From positions 1,126,196 through 1,190,195 of the forward strand of contig NZ_FMAT01000001.1 in NCBI RefSeq assembly GCF_900094805.1: DNA of 64,000 bases, given 5' to 3'. This DNA is from Arthrobacter sp. NIO-1057. Its GTDB lineage: Bacteria; Actinomycetota; Actinomycetes; Actinomycetales; Micrococcaceae. Position numbers and translations under genes: made by a program. Of the stretch, positions 17,267 to 25,763 are shown one piece after another. The notes beneath the pieces were generated by a model. It searched no databases. It saw nothing but the letters and a program-made list of their open reading frames with translations, and had not been told where the DNA came from. Each line of letters starts with the position of its first letter. Position 1 is the stretch's first letter.

Positions 17267-18748
17267 ATGGCAGCGTTGCCCGAAGCACAGCAGGTCGCGG
17301 TGAAGCGACCACAGTTACATTTCACTGCAAAGAAAAACTGGATCAATGATCCCAACGGTTTGTTCTTTGACGGGAAGCAGTACCATCTCTATTTCCAGTA
17401 CAACCCCAACGGCGTTGGCCATGGCTACATGTCATGGGGCCATGCAGTCAGCACCGACCTGGTGAGCTGGGAAGAACTGCCTGTCGCGATTCTGCACGGC
17501 GATGTCGCTGACATCTTCTCCGGCTCCATCGTGGTGGATCACGAAAACACCACTGGCTTCGGCGACGGCACAGTCGCACCGGTCATTGCCATCTACACGG
17601 CGGCAGCCAAGGACGACACCAATCAGTCCCAGGCCATCGCCTACTCGCTGGATGGCGGCACCACCTTCGCCAAGTACGAACAGAACCCGGTACTGGACCG
17701 AGGCTCCAAGAACTTCCGTGACCCCAAGGTTTTCCGCTACGAATCCGAGCAGGGTTCCTACTGGGTCATGGTGGCAGTTGAAGCCATTGAACGCCGGGTG
17801 CTGATCTACCGCTCGGAGAACCTCAAGGACTGGACCGAGCTATCCAGCTTCGGCCCGCAGGCCGCCATCGCCGGAATCTGGGAATGCCCAGACCTATTCC
17901 AGCTGCCAGTAGCCGGCACCGACCAGCTCAAGTGGATTCTGATTGTTTCATTGAATCCAGGCGGCGTGGCTGGAGGCTCCGGCACCCAGTACTTCATTGG
18001 TGAATTCGATGGCACGACTTTCAGCCCTGACGAAGTTCAGGAAGGTTGGGATAGCCTCGAGTACGAGTCCTTGAAGCAGGGCAGATGGCTGGATTGGGGC
18101 CGGGACTTCTATGCTGGCGTCAGCTTCCATAGCCTGCCAGTTGGGCAGCAAACCATCATCGCCTGGATGAGCAACTGGGATTATGCACGCGAACTTCCAG
18201 AGGACGGATGGCGCGGTTCCATGAGCACCGCTCGTCGCCTCGACCTGGTGAAGAATCTAGACGGCAAGTTCGAGATCCGCCATCGCATTCTCGGTTTGCC
18301 AGCAGCCGCCGTAGCCCAAACCGCCGTCCCTGCTGGCGAGAGCCGTATTGAGCTGGGCTCCCCCGCACTGCTTGAACTGACTGTCGATGCAGAGGCTACC
18401 GCCCCAGCAGTTCTTTCCCTGTTCCGCGCTGATGGAACCCTCATCAGTGAACTCACCGCTGAAGCGGGATTGATTCAGCACCGCCGCGAAGCAGGCAAGG
18501 TGGATCACGAGCTCTACGCGTCCAACCAGCGCATGCCGCTGCCAGCTGGTTCAAGTGGGCTGGACGTCAAAGTTCTCGTAGACCACGGCTCTATCGAAAT
18601 CCTTGCAGCCAATGGCCTGCGTTCCCTCACGGACCAGCTTACCGGCGAATCAGCCCCTGCCTACGCCACCTTGCGGGTAGCTGCGGGCGCAAACGTGTCT
18701 GTCAAAGTTCAGGCTTTCTCGGATAACGCATTGGAGCTCAACGCATGA
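17267..18748 (+). CDS. Cytosolic GH32 beta-fructosidase (sucrose/levan-oligosaccharide hydrolase type)
   Basis: The 493-residue GH32 enzyme has no signal peptide, so it acts in the cytosol on imported fructosides. The catalytic triad is canonical: NWINDPNG with nucleophile Asp28, NFRDPK with Asp152, and ECPDLF with acid/base Glu206. A C-terminal beta-sandwich with VDHGSIEIL follows. The WxNDPNG form matches the invertase/fructan exo-hydrolase branch. Its product, fructose, would be phosphorylated by the overlapping kinase gene. The start is not certain: the ATG at 17267 has AAGG directly against it. A TTG at 17276, eight bases after AAGGA, is a better-spaced alternative. Confidence 0.88.
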   Translation: MAALPEAQQVAVKRPQLHFTAKKNWINDPNGLFFDGKQYHLYFQYNPNGVGHGYMSWGHAVSTDLVSWEELPVAILHGDVADIFSGSIVVDHENTTGFGDGTVAPVIAIYTAAAKDDTNQSQAIAYSLDGGTTFAKYEQNPVLDRGSKNFRDPKVFRYESEQGSYWVMVAVEAIERRVLIYRSENLKDWTELSSFGPQAAIAGIWECPDLFQLPVAGTDQLKWILIVSLNPGGVAGGSGTQYFIGEFDGTTFSPDEVQEGWDSLEYESLKQGRWLDWGRDFYAGVSFHSLPVGQQTIIAWMSNWDYARELPEDGWRGSMSTARRLDLVKNLDGKFEIRHRILGLPAAAVAQTAVPAGESRIELGSPALLELTVDAEATAPAVLSLFRADGTLISELTAEAGLIQHRREAGKVDHELYASNQRMPLPAGSSGLDVKVLVDHGSIEILAANGLRSLTDQLTGESAPAYATLRVAAGANVSVKVQAFSDNALELNA

Positions 18749-19665
18749 GCCGCATCAGTGTAATGGGTGAATCCCTCGTCGACGTTGTCGGAGAAACGGC
18801 GCATCCTGGCGGATCGCCGTTGAATGTCGCCGTGGGCCTGGCCCGGTTGGGCCATGACGTCCAGTTCTACACGGAATTCGGACAAGACACCTACGGCACC
18901 CAAATCGCAGAACACCTCGATCAGGCAGGCGTGCACGTTGTCGAAGGCTCAGTAACTGAACGCTCTACGTCGGTGGCACAGGTAGAGATGGATGAGCATT
19001 CAAATGCTCACTACACCTTCGACATCCACCAGCAGATTCCTGCTGTTCCAGCCGATGATTCCAGCGAATTGCACCATACCGGTTCCATTGCCGCCTGGAT
19101 TGAACCCTCTGGCCGAGGAATCGTTGATGCATTCCAGAATGCTTCAGAGAGTTCACTGCGCAGCTACGACCCGAACCTCCGTCCAGACCTGGTCGAGGAC
19201 AGGAACTCAGCCTTGCAGCGCATTGAGCTGCTCATGACCCTGAGTCACGTTGTGAAGCTCAGCGACGTTGATGGTCAATGGCTCTACCCAGGAATGGAGC
19301 CGTGGGAAGTGCTGGAGCATGTAGCCAGCCTCGGCCCAGCGTTGGCAGTGATGACCCAAGGCGGAGACGGTTGCCTGGCGCTGTCCTCAGGACGCCGTTT
19401 CGACGTCGCCGCTTCCCCCACCAAGCTGGTTGACACCATTGGCGCCGGGGACGCATTCATGTCCGGTCTGCTCTTTGGCGTGCTTGCCAAGCCAGAATTG
19501 GCACAAGCGCTGCGTAATGGAGTCACCGCCGAGTCAGAGGATGTTGAAGAAGCACTTCGTCATGCGTTAACCTCGGCAGCACTGACAGTGGCACAAGCCG
19601 GAGCCAATCCCCCTTGGATTGAAGACTTCTCCCTCGCTATCAATAACTACGCTTCACAGCATTAA
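18745..19665 (+). CDS. Fructokinase, PfkB carbohydrate kinase family
   Basis: The 306-residue ribokinase-fold kinase has N-terminal GGSPLNVAVGLARLG as the sugar-binding signature and C-terminal DTIGAGDAFMSGLL with catalytic base Asp236 and the anion hole. It should convert fructose released by the cytosolic GH32 enzymes into fructose 6-phosphate using ATP. Its ATG overlaps the GH32 stop by four bases (ATGA), giving translational coupling. The context supports fructose over other sugars, although PfkB substrate calls from sequence alone are not firm. Confidence 0.85.
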   Translation: MSRISVMGESLVDVVGETAHPGGSPLNVAVGLARLGHDVQFYTEFGQDTYGTQIAEHLDQAGVHVVEGSVTERSTSVAQVEMDEHSNAHYTFDIHQQIPAVPADDSSELHHTGSIAAWIEPSGRGIVDAFQNASESSLRSYDPNLRPDLVEDRNSALQRIELLMTLSHVVKLSDVDGQWLYPGMEPWEVLEHVASLGPALAVMTQGGDGCLALSSGRRFDVAASPTKLVDTIGAGDAFMSGLLFGVLAKPELAQALRNGVTAESEDVEEALRHALTSAALTVAQAGANPPWIEDFSLAINNYASQH

Positions 19666-19685
19666 CGAAAGAATCCAGGACAAAG

Positions 19686-20984
19686 ATGGCTGGCTTTACG
19701 ACTTCTCTGAAAAATCCTACCTACCTCCAAAGCTCTTTCTCGATGCTCTTATTCTTCGCATCGTGGGGCATTTGGTGGTCCTTCTTCCAAATCTGGCTCA
19801 CCAGCGAATCCGCTGGACTAGCTTTGAGCGGTGCCCAGGTGGGCACGGTCTACTCGGTGAACTCGCTGGCTACATTGGTGCTGATGTTTGCCTACGGTGC
19901 CATCCAGGATCGACTCGGCATCAGAAAACATCTGGCAATAGTTCTCGCAGCTGTGACCGCCTTGATTGGCCCATTCTGTACTTGGGTCTACCAGCCACTG
20001 CTACAGTCGCACTTCATGACCGGCGTCGTTTTGGGTGCCATCGTGCTGTCTGTCGGTTTCCTTGCAGGAGTTGGCCTTTTTGAAGCCCTCACCGAACGCT
20101 TCAGCCGTCGATTCAACTTTGAATACGGGCAGGCACGTATGTGGGGATCCTTCGGCTACGCCATTGTTGCGCTGGCTGCCGGCTTCCTATTCACCATCAA
20201 CCCTGCACTGAACTTCTGGATTGGATCCGCACTTGGTCTGATCCATCTCCTGTTGCTGATTTTCTCCCGCAACGGTGAGCCACCAGTCATCAAGAAAGCT
20301 CCGGTTGACGGAATCTTGTCGCCAGCTTCCACCCCAACCTTGCGCGATATGTTCAGGCTATTCCGCTTGCCAAGCCTCTGGCTGATCATTCTCTTCGTCA
20401 TGTTGTCTTGGACTTTCTACACTGTCTTTGACCAGCAGATGTTCCCTGACTACTACACCGGGCTTTTTGAAACACCAGAGATTGGCCAGCAAGTCTACGG
20501 CATCTTGAACTCGGTTCAGGTCTTCGTAGAAGCAGCCATGTTGGGCATCGTTCCTATCGTCATGCGTCGTGTTGGCGTGCGTACGTCGTTGCTCATTGGT
20601 GTCTCGATCATGTTCATTCGTATTCTTGGATGCGCGTTGGTGGATGATCCGCTGTGGGTATCAGCGATCAAGATGCTCCACGCCATTGAAACTCCGCTGT
20701 TTATTTTGCCGGTGTTCCGTTACTTCACCTTGCACTTCAACCCAGCTTTGTCGGCCACCTTGTACATGGTTGGTTTCCAGGTCTCGGCACAGATTGGCAA
20801 CGTTATTCTTTCCACTCCCCTGGGTGCACTCCACGACCGTCTGGGCTACCAGCAAACATTCATCACTATTTCAGCGGTGGTATTGGTTGCCGGTATCTAC
20901 GGCTTCTTTGCCCTGAAGAAAGATGATCAGCAAGTAGATGGTGATCCGTTCCTACGCCATTCGAAGTTGTCTGTCGACGCATAG
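19686..20984 (+). CDS. MFS sugar transporter, oligosaccharide:H+ symporter (LacY-like) family
   Basis: The 432-residue protein has 12 predicted helices and the look of the LacY/oligosaccharide:proton symporter family. The N-terminus SSFSMLLFFASWGIWWSFF forms the first helix. The YGAIQDRLGIRKHL loop is motif A. GQARMWGSFGYAI lies in the helix 4-5 region. Residues 215-230 form the central cytoplasmic loop. Sucrose or a short fructoside is the inferred cargo, since it is the third gene of the GH32-fructokinase unit, 20 bases after the kinase stop. CCAGGA precedes the ATG. A hairpin after the gene ends the operon. Confidence 0.85.
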   Translation: MAGFTTSLKNPTYLQSSFSMLLFFASWGIWWSFFQIWLTSESAGLALSGAQVGTVYSVNSLATLVLMFAYGAIQDRLGIRKHLAIVLAAVTALIGPFCTWVYQPLLQSHFMTGVVLGAIVLSVGFLAGVGLFEALTERFSRRFNFEYGQARMWGSFGYAIVALAAGFLFTINPALNFWIGSALGLIHLLLLIFSRNGEPPVIKKAPVDGILSPASTPTLRDMFRLFRLPSLWLIILFVMLSWTFYTVFDQQMFPDYYTGLFETPEIGQQVYGILNSVQVFVEAAMLGIVPIVMRRVGVRTSLLIGVSIMFIRILGCALVDDPLWVSAIKMLHAIETPLFILPVFRYFTLHFNPALSATLYMVGFQVSAQIGNVILSTPLGALHDRLGYQQTFITISAVVLVAGIYGFFALKKDDQQVDGDPFLRHSKLSVDA

Positions 20985-21015
20985 GACCATAGTTCGAAAG
21001 TCCTTGTTGACGTAT

Positions 21016-21053
21016 GGAAAGCTCGACCTTGATGCCCTAAGGTCGAGCTTTCC
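21016..21053 (+). terminator. Terminator of the GH32-fructokinase-MFS operon
   Basis: A perfect 15-base stem, GGAAAGCTCGACCTT (21016-21030) with its complement at 21039-21053, has an eight-base loop and lies 30 bases after the MFS stop. The T-tract after it is short. Confidence 0.7.
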
Positions 21054-21094
21054 CGGATTTAATGTGAAATCGAATTCTCACTGTCTAATTTTCG

Positions 21095-21134
21095 GAGTCT
21101 CCAGCCCGAAATGTTTCATTCGGACCGGAGACTC
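21095..21134 (-). terminator. Terminator of the levan fructotransferase operon
   Basis: GAGTCTCC (21095-21102) pairs with GGAGACTC (21127-21134), with an inner CCGAA/TTCGG stem. It lies 40 bases after the stop of the levan fructotransferase-like gene on minus. No T-run follows, so efficiency is uncertain. Confidence 0.5.
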
Positions 21135-21174
21135 TATCCATGTATCTCAAACAGCAGCAAGCAGTATCTGCATC

Positions 21175-22734
21175 TCAGATCCGCTCAGCAAACTCCTTGA
21201 TGCTGATCCCTGAGAATGTTGCCGGGCCACCGTCAGTGTAGAAAGAGATACCGGTATCTCCTTCCGTGAAGTGCACCTGCTGCGAAATCACAGTGTGACC
21301 ATCATTGACGAACACTTCGACGCTTTGCATATCTACAAAGATTCTTATGTGCACCGACCGTGCACCAGCATCGATAGGCGCGGCAGCCCTTGAATAGGGG
21401 CTCAATGAATAGCCGTCCAGATCTGATGGCCCACGATCCACATAGAGATCGCTTCCATATTTGCCGATATTTGTATGCCGCTTCCCGTCCGCCGAACGTC
21501 CTACAGAAACACCGACATTCGCTGCAGAGTCCCAACTAATGTCGAGTTCAAGTTCGTAGGCGCGTCCATTCCAAGGAAGGACGAAACTGCCGTCAACATT
21601 CTGATCCTCAAAGGGGACCGTCGACGTGGCATACGAAGACAGCGCCCTCACCGGACTACTAAGCAAGGAGTACTTCCCATCTGCTTGTGCCGCTAGTTGT
21701 AGTTCGCGCACGATGGAATTTTGCCCGTTGTAGTTATCTGTGGCGTCGGTAGGGACATCACGATTCGCGTATTTCCAGTTATTCATCCAACCGATCGCCA
21801 GTCGCCGAGTTTCTGGGTTCTGGGCAGAAGGCCAGGAGACAGCTCCATACCAATCCCACCCCCAGTCAAGCCACTGCGGTTCTAGGTCATCAGCGTTAAA
21901 CTGTTCGCCGTCCCACTCCCCTGTCCAATACGCGTAGGTCATTGGCAGGTCAACACTGTAGGCATCCATGCTGGCGCCAAGGACCCAGTGCTTAGTCCCG
22001 TCATCCGCGGTCATTTCGAAGAGATCTGGGCATTCGATGCCCCCCAGGTCATGATTCGGAAAATCGAAGTTCCGCTTCAGCTGCCAGTCACGCAGATTGG
22101 TTGAGGTGTAAAACGCTGCGTACCTGGCTCGCCCTATGACACAAACCCATTCATTGCGAGCCGAGTCCCAGTGAATTTTCGGATCACGGCACCATTCAGC
22201 GTTTTCAATCTCAGCCTGCGTTGTGGCACTACGGCCATCGGTGTTGACGATTACCGGGTCTGGCAGGCCCTGGAAGGTATAGCCACCATCGGTTGACCAA
22301 TACAGGTATTGCTCCTGGTATTTGCGGATGCCATCGGTGGGCTGGGTAGCCAATGCGATGAGGGTTCCTGGCCCAAACCCTGCCGTATCATCTTCATCAA
22401 TTACCGTTGATCCGGTCCACACGGGAAAGTCTGGTTTTTGTGCAATTGCGACTCCGTGATGAGTGAATGAAACCCCATCCGCAGTTGTCGCGTGGTCCCA
22501 GTCGCCGTTGCCGTTGTTCACCCCGGAATGAAGATAGTAAAGATGGTAAGTGCCGTTGAGATATACCGGACGTTGCGGGTCACACAGCCAGCCTTTGGGT
22601 GGCGTCATGTGATAAAAAGCCCGTTGCGAGCTTTGCGCTCGGGCTGTTGCCGGTAGGGCACCAGCGGCATACAGTCCGAGTGCACCAACACCAGCAATTT
22701 GAAACAAACTACGTCGAGAAATTTCGTGCATCAT
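21175..22734 (-). CDS. lftA: Secreted levan fructotransferase-like GH32 enzyme (DFA IV-forming type)
   Basis: The 519-residue Tat-exported GH32 protein resembles Arthrobacter levan fructotransferase along its length as far as I recall that sequence (YHMTPPKGWLCDPQRP, ENAEWCRDPKIHWD, GGIECPDLFEMT, LDWGWDWYGAVSWPS, VDMQSVEVFVNDGHTV). Such enzymes cleave levan and cyclise the two terminal fructoses into difructose anhydride IV. Catalytic residues by motif are Asp52, Asp184 and Glu234. The Tat motif is SRRSLF at 6-11, with cleavage near ARA at about 33. I prefer the ATG at 22734, six bases after AGGAAGGAA, over the upstream ATG at 22776. It is the last gene of the operon with the CUT1 importer. 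Confidence 0.85.
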   Translation of the reverse strand: MMHEISRRSLFQIAGVGALGLYAAGALPATARAQSSQRAFYHMTPPKGWLCDPQRPVYLNGTYHLYYLHSGVNNGNGDWDHATTADGVSFTHHGVAIAQKPDFPVWTGSTVIDEDDTAGFGPGTLIALATQPTDGIRKYQEQYLYWSTDGGYTFQGLPDPVIVNTDGRSATTQAEIENAEWCRDPKIHWDSARNEWVCVIGRARYAAFYTSTNLRDWQLKRNFDFPNHDLGGIECPDLFEMTADDGTKHWVLGASMDAYSVDLPMTYAYWTGEWDGEQFNADDLEPQWLDWGWDWYGAVSWPSAQNPETRRLAIGWMNNWKYANRDVPTDATDNYNGQNSIVRELQLAAQADGKYSLLSSPVRALSSYATSTVPFEDQNVDGSFVLPWNGRAYELELDISWDSAANVGVSVGRSADGKRHTNIGKYGSDLYVDRGPSDLDGYSLSPYSRAAAPIDAGARSVHIRIFVDMQSVEVFVNDGHTVISQQVHFTEGDTGISFYTDGGPATFSGISIKEFAERI

Positions 22735-22803
22735 TGCGCGTTCCTTCCTGTTATCCCCCCGTGTGCGTCTATGCATAGTTGGGAGAGGAATAGTTTGAGA
22801 AAT

Positions 22804-22857
22804 CCGGCAGCACTGCCGGTAGAAAATTATGGAGAATCAGGCTTCTGAATGTGCCTG
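22804..22857 (-). promoter_or_regulatory. Two hairpins between lacI and the levan fructotransferase gene
   Basis: CCGGCA (22804-22809) pairs with TGCCGG (22814-22819), and TCAGGC (22837-22842) pairs with GCCTGA (22852-22857). They sit in the 139-base gap between the lacI stop and the lftA-like start. They may partially terminate or protect mRNA so that the secreted enzyme is set at a different level from the importer. The function is inferred only. Confidence 0.35.
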
Positions 22858-22873
22858 AAGAATTATGTAGCTA

Positions 22874-23893
22874 CTAAACGGACTGGCGTTTAATAGCCGG
22901 ACAATTGATCAGATATAACGCATTGTCTTGTTCACGTTCCAGACCTAAGAGAACTCGTATTCCGGCGGCTCCAATCTCGTAGTGTGGCAAGGCCACCGTG
23001 GTCAGTGGTGGCCTTAGGTGGGCCGCGATGACTTCCTGATTATCAAATCCCACCACGGCAATGTCTTTAGGGACATCTAGACCTCGAACCCTCAGTCCGT
23101 CATAGAGGCCCATAGCCACTCGGTCGTTGTGACAGAAGACAGCGCTCGCACCAGAAGCGATAATCGCGCTAGTTACCTCATAGCCTCCCTCTTGTTCAGG
23201 TACGGCCGAGATGACAAGGGACTCATCGAATTCGAGCCCTGAGGATTCAAGTGCTGAGCGATAGCCAGCTAAGCGGCCGGTCAATGCCGGTGAAGGGGTA
23301 GTTGTATTAATAAACGCTATTCGTCGGTGGCCTGCATCAATGAGTTCTTGCGTTGCTGCCTTACCTCCTTGCACTTCATCAGGAACCACCGCTGGAAGGC
23401 CGCTTCCGGTGGAGAAACAGTCAACCAATACGGTGTCGGTTTGGTGTAATGATTCCGGGACTTCAATTTCGCGGTGGTACCAGGTGGAGTACAGGATGCC
23501 GCGCACTTGATGTTCAAGCATCATGGCGATGGCATCATTTTCAGCGGCTTTATTGCCATCGGTGTTGGCCACCAACAACACATAGCCGTGTTTCCATGCC
23601 TCATCTTGAGCACCGTGAATGATCTGACCTGCGAAGGGCGTGGTTGCGATGGCGTCAGCAACTAATCCAATAAACCGTGAGGATCCAACCGAGAGGGTTT
23701 TCGCCAAAGCGTTGGTTCGATAGCCCAGAAGATCGATGGCCTCGTGCACGCGTTGGCGAGTCTCCTCACCAATGCGTGCACCCTGTTTGTTGTTGACTAC
23801 ATGCGAGACAGTTGCCACCGATACGCCGGCTTCCTTGGCAATGTCTCGCATGGTGACAGGAGCACCGTGTTTACTGTGTCTCTCTGTCCTCAT
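22874..23893 (-). CDS. LacI-family transcriptional regulator (within the levan fructotransferase operon)
   Basis: The 339-residue repressor has helix-turn-helix TMRDIAKEAGVSVATVSHVV (about 14-33), hinge LLGYRTNALAKTLSVG, and a sugar domain beginning FIGLVADAIATTPFAGQIIHGAQDEAW. That domain is close in style to the LacI of the Dpp operon. It is the fifth gene of the unit; its ATG overlaps the upstream permease stop by four bases. This placement suggests autoregulation through the two palindromes at the operon promoter (28643-28702). The inducer is probably a levan breakdown product such as difructose anhydride or fructose. Confidence 0.87.
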   Translation of the reverse strand: MRTERHSKHGAPVTMRDIAKEAGVSVATVSHVVNNKQGARIGEETRQRVHEAIDLLGYRTNALAKTLSVGSSRFIGLVADAIATTPFAGQIIHGAQDEAWKHGYVLLVANTDGNKAAENDAIAMMLEHQVRGILYSTWYHREIEVPESLHQTDTVLVDCFSTGSGLPAVVPDEVQGGKAATQELIDAGHRRIAFINTTTPSPALTGRLAGYRSALESSGLEFDESLVISAVPEQEGGYEVTSAIIASGASAVFCHNDRVAMGLYDGLRVRGLDVPKDIAVVGFDNQEVIAAHLRPPLTTVALPHYEIGAAGIRVLLGLEREQDNALYLINCPAIKRQSV

Positions 23894-24807
23894 CCCTTAG
23901 TTGCTCCGCTCTCCAAGCCTTGAATCATCGCCTTGTTCAGCACGAGGAATACCAAGAGTAGTGGCGTGACCGAAACACACACAGCTGCAAAGGTGGCTGT
24001 CCAGTCCGTATTTCCCATGGCGCCAATGTAGTTCTGCAGGCCAAGTGGAATGGTTTTCAGCCCATCAGAAAGCACAAAGGTATTGGCGAAGATGAAATCA
24101 TTCCAAATGAAAATGCTGTTAACCAGCACCACCGTGACGATGGTATTCAACGACAGCGGAAGAGTGATCTGGGCAAAGATGCGGTACGGTCCGGCGCCAT
24201 CAAGAGAAGCTGCTTCGTAAGTCTCTCGCGGAATGAATCCGTAGAACGACGAGAACAGATAAATGGACATCGGTAGCGAGAAGGCAGCCAACGGAACGAT
24301 CATCGACAGGTGGGTATCGAGCAACCCGACTTTCGAATAGTCAATGAACAACGGCACCAGGGCAATCTGCACTGGAACGATGATGCCCAGCATGAACAGC
24401 GCTCTGACCAGCGGACTGAGTCGAAAACCTAGGACTTCCAATGCGTAGGCTGCCATCATGCCTGCGACAACGATCAGTGCGCTGGCTCCAAGAGTGACAA
24501 TCAAACTATTGACGATATTGAGGCCGAGATTTCCGGTCTCAAATGCTCGCGAATAATTCTCCAAGGTGAATTCGCTGGGCCAGGAGAAGGCATTGCCACC
24601 AGCAAAATCAGCTGCTGTGCGGAAACTGGTCAAGAACAGCCACAACAGTGGGTAGACCTGCACGATGACGATGAGCACGATGGTCACGGTCAGTAGAGTG
24701 CGCTGTATTTTGAGCTTTCGTGGCCTCCCCTGCGAAGGTTGTGGCTTCTTGGTGACACGCGGCTCAATCATGGCTTCCTCAGGCTTAGCTTCAACTGTCG
24801 TGCTCAC
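23890..24807 (-). CDS. Sugar ABC transporter permease, CUT1 family (MalG type)
   Basis: This 305-residue inner-membrane subunit has a cytoplasmic N-terminus followed by a first helix near VTIVLIVIVQVYPLLWLFLTS and about six helices in all. The ATPase-docking EAA loop is YEAASLDGAGPYRIFAQITLPLS. The MalG-type C-terminus QGLESGATKG ends at the membrane face. I start it at the GTG at 24807, which overlaps the other permease's stop as GTGA and has GAAAGGAAG upstream. A longer frame reaching 24861 would overlap by 58 bases and lacks a ribosome binding site. Confidence 0.87.
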   Translation of the reverse strand: MSTTVEAKPEEAMIEPRVTKKPQPSQGRPRKLKIQRTLLTVTIVLIVIVQVYPLLWLFLTSFRTAADFAGGNAFSWPSEFTLENYSRAFETGNLGLNIVNSLIVTLGASALIVVAGMMAAYALEVLGFRLSPLVRALFMLGIIVPVQIALVPLFIDYSKVGLLDTHLSMIVPLAAFSLPMSIYLFSSFYGFIPRETYEAASLDGAGPYRIFAQITLPLSLNTIVTVVLVNSIFIWNDFIFANTFVLSDGLKTIPLGLQNYIGAMGNTDWTATFAAVCVSVTPLLLVFLVLNKAMIQGLESGATKG

Positions 24808-25763
24808 GAGTCTTCCTTTCGTCGCAGCATTAGAAGGATCAGGCCAACGGCTACGAGGCACTCGATCACAATGAAGACCGAGATTGCACTGGCATAGCCA
24901 TAGTCTGTGTGCACAAAGGCCGTCTTATACATGTAGGTGGTGAGCAGTTCCGAGGATTGCCCTGGGCCACCGTTGGTCAGCAGGTACGGGATATCGAATC
25001 CACGCAAGGCAAAGGTGGTTGCCATGATGGTTGTCGTGGTCCACACCGGACGAATATGTGGGAAGCGTACGTTCCAGAAAACTTGCCACCACGAGGCGCC
25101 ATCCAAACGGGCGGCTTCTTCAAGTTCGCGAGGAACCGAGATCAGCGCTGCGTAGATGATCAGCATGTATAGGCCGGTGTAGCGCCATCCTTCAGGAATG
25201 GATACTGCTGCAAGGACGGTCTGAACATTGGACAGCCAAGCAGTTTGCAATTGACCAAGGCCAACCCATTCAAGTAGCTGGTTCAACATACCTACTGGCT
25301 CCAGCGAGTACACCCGCAGGAACAAGAAGGCGATGGCCACAGTGGAGATCACTGCAGGCAACAAGTACAGGGTCTTGACCAGTTCGCGCGCCTTAGGCAA
25401 AGCCGTGAGCAAGCTGGAAACTATTAGAGCTCCCCCAAGTTGGAGGACCAAGCAGATGATGAGGTATCCCACCGCATTGATAAACGCGGTCCAAAAGACA
25501 TCATCACGAGAGAGCATTTTTACGTAGTTATCAAGACCGACAAAGTCCATGTCGGTAATGCCGTCCCAGCTAAAGAAGCTCAGGACCAGGGACTGAATGA
25601 TAGGAAGTAGTACGGCAACGCCGTAGATAACCAGCGGTGGCAGAAGAAATACCGCCACCGATAGCTTGGAACGACGAGGCAACATTGATGTTGGTGCCTT
25701 CCGTCTCAGCCGGCGAGCGCGCGCCGGCTGAGCTGCTGGGGCAGTGTCTAGAACGCTAGTCAC
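24804..25763 (-). CDS. Sugar ABC transporter permease, CUT1 family (MalF type)
   Basis: The 319-residue partner permease has a basic N-terminus (ARRLRRKAP), six predicted helices starting with VAVFLLPPLVIYGVAVLLP, and docking loop LEEAARLDGASWWQVFWNVRFPHIRP. LTNGGPGQSSELLTTYMYKTAF is the characteristic CUT1 MalF-type signature. It starts at GTG 25763 inside the end of the binding-protein gene (eight-base overlap), with AAGGAG upstream. No ATPase gene is present in the operon; such importers in actinobacteria often share one MsiK-type ATPase encoded elsewhere. Confidence 0.88.
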   Translation of the reverse strand: MTSVLDTAPAAQPARARRLRRKAPTSMLPRRSKLSVAVFLLPPLVIYGVAVLLPIIQSLVLSFFSWDGITDMDFVGLDNYVKMLSRDDVFWTAFINAVGYLIICLVLQLGGALIVSSLLTALPKARELVKTLYLLPAVISTVAIAFLFLRVYSLEPVGMLNQLLEWVGLGQLQTAWLSNVQTVLAAVSIPEGWRYTGLYMLIIYAALISVPRELEEAARLDGASWWQVFWNVRFPHIRPVWTTTTIMATTFALRGFDIPYLLTNGGPGQSSELLTTYMYKTAFVHTDYGYASAISVFIVIECLVAVGLILLMLRRKEDS

